Below, piece after piece: positions 41,871 to 50,557 of a stretch of DNA of 64,000 nucleotides. Where the stretch lies: assembly GCA_009829735.1 (NCBI GenBank), contig CM020618.1, forward strand, positions 21,313,346 through 21,377,345, in the 5' to 3' direction. Below the pieces are notes generated by a model. That model was not told the origin of the DNA. It searched no databases and saw only the letters and a program-made list of their open reading frames with translations. Source of the stretch: Pyropia yezoensis (taxonomy: Eukaryota; Rhodophyta; Bangiophyceae; Bangiales; Bangiaceae). A program made the position numbers and the translations under genes. Positions within the stretch are counted from its first letter, which is position 1. Each line of letters starts with the position of its first letter.

Positions 41871-43740
41871 AAAGGAGGAAACCTGCTCAGTTTTCTCCAA
41901 AGTCAAAGGGATCACCATCAATCGCTTGGCAAGCGGATGCCGACGAGAATGTCCGTGCATCCGCACGTCACCCACCTGCTCGGCTTGTTGATGGCAGCAC
42001 GCTCAACCGGGACGCGGCCGGCTGTGCCGTTCAAGGCACGCCGCGGCGACCCGGCCAGAGGTCTGTTCGATCCTCCACATTCCCGTGCCACCACCTGGCA
42101 GCTGCCAAGTTCTCGTCGGTCTGGGCAGGCGGCCTCTGTTACTGCGCGCTGTCGCCTTGCATCCACAGGACGCGGCCGTCGACTCACGGCCGCCGCTGCC
42201 CCCCCCCCTCATTCACTGTCTGTCGGGTGCGCCACGGCATGACAAGCACCCTTGCGGCGGTGGACACATGGATGACAGCCGTGGGATGTGCCACGCGCGG
42301 CCGCCGCGGCGGTAGCGGCAGCAGCAGTTGGCGGTGGGTGGCGGTGACGGGCATCGGGCGGCGGGCGCAGCTGTGAGGGGCGATGGACGAGGCTGTGGGA
42401 GAGCCGTGGGTGCGGCTGTGCGGGAGCTGTTGACGGGTGGCAGCGTCGGGACTGGCGTCGCTGTGACTGCCTTCCCCAGCGTGCGTGCCATGGGTGGCAG
42501 GCGGTCGTTAAGATGACCCCGTGGACCGAAAGGAGGGAGCCGTCTTGCTTCGTCACAAGTCGCACGCTCCGCTGTCTTGCGCACCAGCTACCCTTCCCTC
42601 CCTCGTGCATCTCCCTTCCTTACCATCTGCAACCTTTCCGCCACTCTTGCCGCGACCAATCCTCCCCAGCGCTCATCTCATCTCTCGCTCGTCGCCATGG
42701 GTGCTCGCCGCTCGCTCGTCGTGGCCGTTGCCGCCGTGACCGCCACCGCCGCCGTCGCGTCGTCTGTGGCGGCCGCGTCGGTGGCGGCATCGGACCGGAC
42801 GTTTGTGGTCGTCCACAAGCCGGTGGTGGTGGCGCCGACGCGGGCGCCGACGCGGGCGCCGACGCCCAAGCCCACCCCCTGTCTCGTCAAGTTCGACTGC
42901 TCCACCACCCGCACCGTCGCCGCCCACTGCCCGACGGTCGTCCGGCAGGCGGTGGCGTGCCACGGCGGCGGCGGCCACAAGTGGGCCGTCCAAAAGTACG
43001 GGTCGACCACCTGCTACGCCGACGTGACGGTGTCACGGCCGTGCACCAAGACGGTGCCGGTGGCGCGGACGTGCGTCAAGGCGTGTGCGACGCCGGTGCC
43101 GACGCCGTGCACGCGGAGCGTGGCATGCAACAAGGTAGAGACGGTGGATGTGGACTGCTCGACGACGACGGCGGTGGTGGTGGCGTGCCCCAAGACGGCC
43201 GAGTTCTTTGATGCGGCGGGCAAGCCGCTGGCCATCTGCCAGACGCTGAAGAAGACGGCCAAGACGTGCAGCAAGGAGGTGGTGACGGCGGCCAAGTGTG
43301 TGGTGCCGTGCGCGACGGCCAAGGCGACGCGGGCGCCCCGGACGACGCGGACGCCCAAGGTGGTGGCGCCCAAGGCGGCGGTGGTGCAGAAGAAGGGGGT
43401 GCTGGGGGTGCCGACCAAGACGTGGGTGAACCTGCTCGGCAAGGTGGTGACGGCGGTGGTCAACAAGAAGGGTGGTGTCGTGGTGGTGCCGACTGCGGCG
43501 CCCACGGCAGCGCCCACGGCCGCCCCCACGGTTGCTCCCACTGCGGTGCCCACTGCGGTGCCCACCGCCACTTTGTCGCCGCCAACGTCCGTGTCGGCGG
43601 GCAATGGCGGCAATGGCGGCAACGGTGGCGCCGGCCCCGACGGCGGCAACGGCGGCGCCGGCGGTGTGGGCGGCGACGCGGTGATTGACGCGGTGATGGA
43701 CGCGTCACCTGCTGCGCGGTTTGACTACTGAGGAGTGCCC
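41871..43740. repeat. Truncated tandem unit 3 (X only)
   Basis: Matches the start of units 1 and 2 up to the X stop codon. Past the stop the sequence keeps only weak similarity (a shared TGTGGTAACT) and no Y gene follows, so the array ends here. Confidence 0.85.
42697..43731 (+). CDS. X gene copy 3 (left palindrome arm)
   Basis: 344 residues. It differs from copies 1 and 2 by four extra residues near the end (VIDAVMDASPAARFDY) and by a diverged 3' flank without the AATAAA. In the Cys domain it carries the copy-1 type (STTRTVAAHCP, SVACNK) but Val in CLVKFDC. Otherwise the signal peptide, Pro/Thr repeats, 16 Cys and Gly/Asn tail are as in copy 1. The body is almost identical to the other copies while the 3' flank is not, which suggests an older paralogue whose coding region has been homogenised. 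Confidence 0.8.
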   Translation: MGARRSLVVAVAAVTATAAVASSVAAASVAASDRTFVVVHKPVVVAPTRAPTRAPTPKPTPCLVKFDCSTTRTVAAHCPTVVRQAVACHGGGGHKWAVQKYGSTTCYADVTVSRPCTKTVPVARTCVKACATPVPTPCTRSVACNKVETVDVDCSTTTAVVVACPKTAEFFDAAGKPLAICQTLKKTAKTCSKEVVTAAKCVVPCATAKATRAPRTTRTPKVVAPKAAVVQKKGVLGVPTKTWVNLLGKVVTAVVNKKGGVVVVPTAAPTAAPTAAPTVAPTAVPTAVPTATLSPPTSVSAGNGGNGGNGGAGPDGGNGGAGGVGGDAVIDAVMDASPAARFDY

Positions 43741-44768
43741 GCCTGTGGCGCCCGCCCCGTTCACGCCGATCTGACCTGTCTGTGTGGTAACTTGTAGCGC
43801 ATTTTTGTATCTTCTTTTCCAATGACCCCCCTCAATGTCCTAACGAGACTCTCTGTTTGTGGGCAGCCCGTCGCCCTCGCGCGCTCCCCGCCGCCCAGGC
43901 AATGCTGCGGACGTCAATCCGTCAGCGAATCGAGCACGGCAGCCATGATGTAACGATCAGCGGTCTTCTCTGGTGGGGTCCAGCGTGAGGACTCGCTTCA
44001 TGGCAAGCACACCTGCGCCACCGTCACGTCAGAGTCGGTTCCTCTCTTGGCCGTCTTGTGCTCCCACCTCTTTGACTGGCGACTTGTAAGCGTTGAATAG
44101 CACCTCTGTGCGTTCCATGCCTTTTTTTTTAATGGGTTTCCGCCGCGCCCGGGCAATGCCACGCAGATTGCCGTCTGTGTGCGGCGGACAGTCGCCACGC
44201 CGCTGTGCGAGACGCGCGGCGCGTTCGTGACTGACGGGCACTGCCTGACGGGGCGGCGGTGGCGGCTGGGGGGGGGGAGGACAGAGGGGAGGCGGGGAGG
44301 GGGGGGGATGGCAGGTGGGCCCTGCACCGTGTTCAAGGAAAGCCTCTGGATGATGATGGGGATGGAAACAGACCTGTTTCCTAGAGGGGGGAACGACGGG
44401 GTGAGAGCAGTAGCGTCTCGACGTGTGCCGGCAGGAAGCGCCCAGAATCCGTCTGCCGAGGGAGGAGGGGCAACGAAAGAGCAGAGCCAGTCACAGCGAT
44501 GGCGATGTCGATGCAGTAAGAAATACATAGCGAACTACTGTCTTCAACCAATGAATGAATGCACAAACACGAGGGCAAGACAAAAAAAGACAAAGACCAA
44601 CAACAACAATAGCAGAGCAAACAGCTAAACATACAACAACATCCCCAACCCTACGCCCGTACGTGCGGGTCTTCTGTGCAACAGACGCTTGCAAACATGC
44701 GGCCCTTCCTCCTATCCATCCCCCACCCTGCCCTTCCGTTTGGGCGCCCGGCCAACCCCCAGCGATCC
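43741..44768. other. Region between X copy 3 and gene Z, no gene recognised
   Basis: Short overlapping ORFs only, none with a domain. It contains a T9 run at about 44,124 and G runs at 44,270-44,310 whose length differs slightly between the two palindrome arms. The downstream sequence of gene Z (CAACAACAACAATAGC type) lies at its right end. Confidence 0.5.
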
Positions 44769-45836
44769 TCAATCGTCCGCCCGTCCCACCCGTGCCAGCG
44801 CCGCCAGCGCCGCACCCATCACCAGTCCAGCCGCGGCGGTGGCCACCCCACCAAGCCCGCCCCGCCACAGCCCACGGCGGGCAGGCCCGGCATGCCGGCG
44901 GTGTTGGCTGCCACCCGCACCGGCGGCGTCGCCTGCCCTCGCTGTCCTTGATACAGCCGCCTGCCGGGCGCGGCCGGCGGCCGCGGCAGCCGCGCATATG
45001 GCCTTTGCTGCCGCCGTGTACTCGGCCGTCGCGTCATTACCGCGCGGCACTGCGCTCGTGGTCTGCAGGCGCGCCGTAAACGCCCGAGCCGTCGCCGCTC
45101 GGCGGCGCGCATGAGCAGCCCCCGTGGCCTCCGCCGTCGCGCCGTTGCCGCGCGGCTCTGCTCTCCTGGTCTGCAGGCGCGCCGTCAACGCCCGATCCGT
45201 CACCGCTCGGCGGCGGGCGTCGGTGTGGTCGGCCAGCATGCCCGCCCTTGGCCGCTTGGCATGCGATGGCCGCTTGGCAGACGTTGGCCGCTTGCCATAC
45301 AATGGCGCGCCCACCGTACCCACTCGTGCGGGGCCGCCACCCAAGTGGCGCGCGTCCGCATCGACGGCAGCTCCGGCGGCGGCAGCGGCAGTGTCGCTAG
45401 CCTCACGCGCCGCCACAAGCGACGCCCGGGCCTCCGCCTGGGCCGCGCTTGACAACCGCGGCCTGGCCACCACAGCGGGACGCCCCTTGCCTCTCGCCCG
45501 TGTCTCGGGCGCCGTCGCCGCCGGGTCGACGCGGAAGCGGTGGTGGGTGCGGTCGAGCGAGAGGCGGCCCGACTCGGCCCCCCGGGGGGGGGTGCCGTTG
45601 CCGATCGTGCGGCGGCACGGCGCGCGGCGCCTCGTGACGGCCCGGGTACGGCTACGGTCAGCGGCCACGGGCGGGGGGGCCGCGGCGGCAGAACGGCCGC
45701 CGCGGGAGGCGCGCGCCGTCGCCGCGGCGCCGGCGGTGGGTGGCAGGGGTGGAAGACGGTCGGTGGAGGTGGCCCCGCGTGGGGGGTTGGTGCGGAGCAC
45801 GGTGGTCACGGGCGTCGTGGCGGACATCGATGCCAT
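44769..45836 (-). CDS. Gene Z (left arm): Ala/Arg-rich protein with internal repeats
   Basis: 355 residues from the ATG at 45836 (context GTGACCATGGC); the frame is open further upstream but a TATA box 235 bp away supports this start. It is rich in Ala, Arg, Thr and Pro. It has a KRPTSAKRPSHAKRPRAG block and two tandem repeats of about 40 residues (each with ARRRA(V/A)T then TARLQT then PRGN and TAE). A hydrophobic Gly/Ala segment near the C-terminus (GVATAAAGLVMGAALAAL) could be a membrane helix. No family is recognised; a basic, nuclear or organelle-targeted protein is possible. The gene is repeated in mirror image at 54,942-56,009. Confidence 0.55.
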   Translation of the reverse strand: MASMSATTPVTTVLRTNPPRGATSTDRLPPLPPTAGAAATARASRGGRSAAAAPPPVAADRSRTRAVTRRRAPCRRTIGNGTPPRGAESGRLSLDRTHHRFRVDPAATAPETRARGKGRPAVVARPRLSSAAQAEARASLVAAREASDTAAAAAGAAVDADARHLGGGPARVGTVGAPLYGKRPTSAKRPSHAKRPRAGMLADHTDARRRAVTDRALTARLQTRRAEPRGNGATAEATGAAHARRRAATARAFTARLQTTSAVPRGNDATAEYTAAAKAICAAAAAAGRARQAAVSRTARAGDAAGAGGSQHRRHAGPARRGLWRGGLGGVATAAAGLVMGAALAALARVGRADD

Positions 45837-46063
45837 GGTCACGGAAGAAGGGGGGTGGGGTGGGAACGAACGCGGGACAGGGGCCGGAGTAGAGATGGGG
45901 GAGTCGGCGAATGGGAAGAGTGAGGGGGGGAAAGGGGATAGGCAGGTGCTTGGCCACGAAAGCGCGGGCGCTAGCCAACAACGGTGGTGAGAAGTACGAA
46001 GGAGGGGGAGATGGAGCACGGATGACGAGCCGGGGTCGGCCAAACGGGGGAAGAAGCCGCGGT

Positions 46064-46092
46064 GGCGCTGCTTATATAGGGGTCACAGCGCC
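46064..46092 (-). promoter_or_regulatory. TATA box of gene Z inside a 7-bp inverted repeat (left arm)
   Basis: TATATAAG on the minus strand (46071-46078) lies between GGCGCTG (46064-46070) and CAGCGCC (46086-46092). It is 235 bp upstream of the Z start codon. Confidence 0.6.
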
Positions 46093-46709
46093 ATCATCCC
46101 CCCCCCTCACGACCTACAGCGCGCCACCCCGTGCGACGCCCCCCCCTGGTCGCGCTAGCAGGGGGCGGCCCGCGGCCGGGCCACCCAATGGTGCCGAGCC
46201 ACAGCGAAAGCGCGCGCGCGCTCCGGGTGCGACACCGCCAACGCGACCACCCCACTGCACCGCCGTCCCTCCGGGATGCGTTCCCCCCCCCGCTCCGCGC
46301 AGCCGCCGTCCGCCCTCACGCACCGTCAGGCCGGACGGTTACGCAATGCACGGAGCACCACCATGGCGGCAGGTGCCGCAGCACGTGTGCCGCCCGACAC
46401 AGCGGCGAGGGGGGGGACGGTAGCGGCGCTCGGGGACGGGGGCGGGGGCGGGGACGGCAGCGGGCAAGGTTGACGCAGCGGTGGCGGTTGGGCCCACCCC
46501 CCGACGCCCGTGGTACCGGTGGCGGTGGAAGGCGGGGTGCCTGAAAGATGGCAAAGGCGCCGCCGGGCGGGGCCGGGCGGGTCGCGGCAAGGCGGGGCTG
46601 GGCGGGGCGGGAAAGCCCGCCTGGCAGTCAACACGTACCCCCCGCCCCCACCCGGCACTGCGGCCGCACGATGGGCGGGAAGGGCCTGGCGGCCCGGCGT
46701 CGGCGGCGT

Positions 46710-46743
<34 letters not shown>

Positions 46744-48480
46744 CGTCGACGGCAGCCACAGACGTTGCGCCGCGGCGAGCGGGGCGGGAGGGTGTCGCAC
46801 CCACCCAGAGGTGGGGGGCTCCCAGTGCTGTCCATTCTCGCAGGGGAATCATTGGTGGGACAGGGGGGGGGGAAACAGGCGGGGACCCGCCCGCGCCAAT
46901 AGACTGCAAGGACATGGTGGGGGGGGGCAGCAGCGTTCCCCCCGCACACACCATCCAAAGCGGAGCCGAGCGATCGTTCCCATGAAGGCATCGGCAGGGG
47001 GGAGGGGGATCGGGCGGGGCGTAGCCCGGTGCCCCCGTCGTCCGCTCTTCGGCGGGCCGTGGCACCTGGTGGCAGCCAAGGGGGGGGGGGATCGCTGCAA
47101 GGCGCTGCCGCCAGCCGTCGGCCGCAACGTCAATAGGCTACGGGCTCAATGCGCGGCGGCCCAGCGCTCGGTGCAGAGCGCTAGGGGGGGTGCGGCGGCG
47201 GGACGGGGAGTGGGGCGAGGGGAGCGCTCTCGATGGGGGGAGGGCGGGCGTCGGTTGAGAGAACGCGGGCTTGAGAGGGGCCCCGCAGATGTGGCCCGCG
47301 GGCAAACCGGTTGGTCATTGGGTCTCTCTGACCCCCCCCCCGCCTCTTTTCCCGCGCGCGCAGCGGATACCGTCTTGCCACTGGCGCTCGGTCTCTCCCT
47401 CCCTCTATGCCCATCACTGTCGTGCCCGCCCGCCCTTTTCTTTTGATTTCATTCCCACAGCCGTTGCGCCACCGCAGGGACAGGCGAGGGGGGGGGGGGG
47501 GGGGGGAGGGAGGGGAAAGTGGCAATACGGCCGCCGCGACGTAAGCGGCGGGGATGGTGGACGCGTGATCCGCCCTGGATAGGAAGAGGGCAACTCGTCG
47601 GCGGGTTGAGAGTCTTGGCCGCCCTCCCGCGCCACAGGGAGGGACGGCGCAGTTTAGCTTAAGCTGGGATTCACCCCAAGCCCGTTTCTTGACGGAAAAG
47701 CTCGTCCGCGGGTTGTCAAGTGGCCCCCTGAACCCCCTCCACACCCCCATACAGGCCGATTACGTATTGTTCGTTTCTTTGAAGCTTGTTGAATGCCCCT
47801 GGACGTCGCCCCCACACAATTATGATGGTATGACAAGACGCGCAGCGACGGTGCGTACCAGAAGATGTCAAAAATAAGTGTGTTCTTACGTATGTGTGTC
47901 TCTCAGGACCAGCCAACAACACTGGACAAGCAGCGTACAAGCACTTGGCCGCTGAGGACAAGACGCGTGGCCCATCCTGCTAGAGTGCTGTCGCGCGCCG
48001 CCGTCGCAACCGCAGCCTTGTCCTTGCTCGGCAAAGCGGCAACAACGCGTGGTACTGGTCGTGGCCCCGTGATCGCTCATTGCCTAAGCTGAAGCAATTG
48101 CCAGACTGCCAGACAAGCTACTAGCCAGATCCCGATTTGAGTGCGCAACAGATAAGACTATCTCTCAGGCTGTAAGGAGATACAATACTTCCAAGCTTTA
48201 CCCCAAGTCCCTCTTCGGTCGTTAGCCGCTGGTGACCCGACTGCGGGGCGCGTCGTACCCAGTCTGAACTCCCATTGGTCCGGGGCCACCGTGCCACGAG
48301 GCTCGGGGAAGGGGGGGGGGGGTGGGGGAGAAGTGAACCGACGGCAGGTGCCATCCCCGCCCGCCCATTCGCCCCAGCACCGGGACCCGCGCGCGCGCGC
48401 TTCCCGCCGCATCCATCAAAGAGACCTGCGCGCGGGTCTTCGTTGACAGACCCGCGCGCGCGTTTCCCTTGACGCAGCGC
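46093..48480. other. Non-coding G+C-rich stretch upstream of gene Z (left arm)
   Basis: Contains a CGG triplet run (about 46,708-46,745) and a G-rich run with about 19 G (about 47,487-47,506). ORFs are long only where triplet repeats lie. From about 47,640 to 48,250 base composition is more moderate, yet I find no coding signal or RNA gene. Confidence 0.5.
48429..48458. repeat. Stem-loop with 10-bp perfect stem (left arm)
   Basis: CGCGCGGGTC and GACCCGCGCG flank a 10-base loop TTCGTTGACA; a G-C pair extends the stem to 11. A further GACCCGCGCGCGCG-like copy lies upstream at about 48,381. Mirrored at 52,320-52,349. Confidence 0.6.
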
Positions 48481-48514
48481 GGTGCACAGCCGTAATGGCT
48501 ACATGGTCCGCGCC

Positions 48515-48659
48515 CTGTGCCGAGCGCATCGGCGGTTACATCGACAGTGAATAGCCAGGCTCGCCAGGTGATTTCCCGCCCTCTCTCTGCCTTCGCGCGC
48601 AGAGTCTGTGCCGAGCGCATCGGCGGTTACATCGACAGTATATTTCCAGGCTCGCCAGG
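48515..48659. repeat. Two direct repeats of 54 bp, 91 bp apart (left arm)
   Basis: CTGTGCCGAGCGCATCGGCG, continuing through TTACATCGACAGT, a variable 6-base part and CCAGGCTCGCCAGG, at 48515-48568 and 48606-48659. Mirrored in the right arm at 52,119-52,263. Confidence 0.8.
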
Positions 48660-50220
48660 CTCCCCGCGGGAGGGTCGCGTGGGCCAGAGGCCTCTGGCTC
48701 GGGCCCCGATGGCCCGTAAGCGCTGTAATGTATGAAAGCTCTGCACGTCCGGTGCTGCGCTTGGGCCAGGAAGGCCAAGCGCAGGCCTGCCAGATCTAAC
48801 TCGTTTGTAGTCCAACGCTTCAGTCGGGCGCGGGGGGGGTTCGTGCGGTGCCCGAACCCCGGCCTTCCTCGCGCGAGATTTTCAAAGATCACGCCGCCTG
48901 GCCCGCCGCTGGCGGGGGGCGGGGCCGGGGGGAGACCCGGGGAGGTTACCGTTTGGGGGGGCGGGCAGGGGCGAATACTGCCCCTGCGCGGCTGCTGCAC
49001 ACACAGATCTTGTGGGGATCCGCTTTCGCCCACTGCACCCCACGGAACTCTGGCGGCGGCCGTGGCCGACCGCGGCGGCGGTCGCGAGCCGCCGCCGCGC
49101 TCAACTCGTGGGGGGCGGGGCGCGCGCGCCACCTGGAGGCCGCGGCAAACGGGTGGCCGGGCGATTCTTCTTATTTAAAGCCTCGGCCGGGAAACCGACT
49201 GCCCCGCGTGCCGTGAAGACTATGGCAACGGTCGCCTTCTGGCTGGGGGCAGCGCACACCTCCTGAGATCATTCAACATCAATTTAATGATGATGCACCA
49301 TTACGCGCGGGCAAGTCGCAGGCGGAGGGCGCCTCGCACCTGGAAGACCACGTATCCCTCGCCCACCCACCCCCCCTCTGCCCTGCGTCACAAACGAAAT
49401 TCCAAACCGAGCTGCGAGCCCGCCCACACCCTCCGATCCACTCACCCCCCCGTCCTTCCCTGGAGACACGGTGACAAATTCGCATCTGGGGGTGTAAATT
49501 CGCACATTGAGTCGTCCGCCCCAGGTCTCTCCGCGAGTAGACGGGACGCTCTTGGCACGGGAGCGGCACATCTTTGTGCTACATGCTGCACTTCGTTGTG
49601 CTCACCACATTATGTGCTCCTCATCTACGTGTCTTTTCTATAGGAAAAACATATATGGGCCATGTGGTGGCCTCAGCCGTTGCCATTCATGGTACTCGCG
49701 GATCCGTCGGTTGCCCCGAGGTCCCATCGTCATCAGCCTCCTGTACGGAGAACTAACCATAGCAGCAGCTTCCACAGCACACCTTCCTTTCATATGTGCA
49801 AAAAAAGCGGTGTGTTTATCTGGTTGGTAGCCCCAGAGAGCGTATTTTCTGTTGGTCTTGCTGGGAACAGCATTTGTCTTTGGGGAACGTCCCTCCTACT
49901 ATGAAGAAAGGCGAACAATGAGCACTGTTGTGGTCCATATTGTACCTCAGCATCCCTTTGTGCCTCTCAGAGTGCGTATGTGGTGCTCTCGGTGTTCCAG
50001 TACGTGGCCAGAGGCTCTCCCTGGGACACCCCGCCAACAGTACAAACCAGATGAAAACGGGAAGACCCGCATATGCACAAAGAGGCCCTCTCTGTGTCAT
50101 GAGCTTCCATGAAGTACCTGTGAGGCTCTGCGCTGAAAAACCGGTTGCCAACGGATGTATGGTGGGCACAGCAGGGGCCACCGAAGAAGTGTATTGTTTA
50201 ATGTGTCGTCTTTTTCGTTT
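48660..50220. other. Inner part of the left arm, no gene recognised
   Basis: A TATTTAAAG box at about 49,166 precedes an ATG with only 14 codons (49,222). From about 49,500 inward the sequence is clearly less G+C-rich than the rest of the window. ORFs of up to 218 codons cross the palindrome edge in one arm only, which argues that they are chance frames. Confidence 0.45.
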
Positions 50221-50557
50221 ATCGGCAAGGTATGAGATTTTGGTTTGCATTGGTTCTCTCCGAGGTGTTCTGCAGGCCGCTTTTTTCTCGGTTAGCGCGC
50301 TTTCTTGTTTGGCACTCATCGCAGAGGCTTTCTTTTGTCCTTCAGGCGTTCGCGGGCTGTTGTGAACATCACGTTTTCGTCGCAACACATCGTTGCAACA
50401 AAGAGAGCTCATGGCTTTCGATCGCTCTTGCAGTCTGCGTCGCACTCGTGTGGGTTGAGCACCCACCACCATGCATGCTTCCTCATAAAACTACAGGCTT
50501 GTCACTGCATCAGGTTTTGTCCCAAGAAGGCGCAGTCAAACGGCCCCAGACCCCTAC
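50221..50557. other. Unique 337-bp spacer at the palindrome centre
   Basis: The arms stop matching at 50220/50558, and the sequence between is not self-complementary. It is of moderate G+C content and has no recognised feature. Confidence 0.9.

Larger units (their letters stand above)
36777..50220. repeat. Left arm of a giant palindrome
   Basis: Reverse-complement match to 50,558-64,000. Near the centre positions pair as x with 100,778 minus x exactly (for example 49,287 with 51,491). Farther out the sum is 100,776-100,777 because of a few indels. The arm contains the 3' side of unit 2, X copy 3, gene Z and the flanking non-coding DNA. Since the right arm reaches the window edge, the true left limit may lie further left. 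Confidence 0.95.

Noticed and set aside
46481..47446. A 321-codon ORF (and mirror at 53,234-54,268)
   Set aside because: Length differs between the arms because of small indels, and the reading contains repeat-derived runs in all three frames; no coding signal.
49816..50472. A 218-codon ORF at the inner edge of the left arm
   Set aside because: It runs into the unique spacer, and its right-arm counterpart ends differently; the opposite strand is equally open. No domain was recognised.
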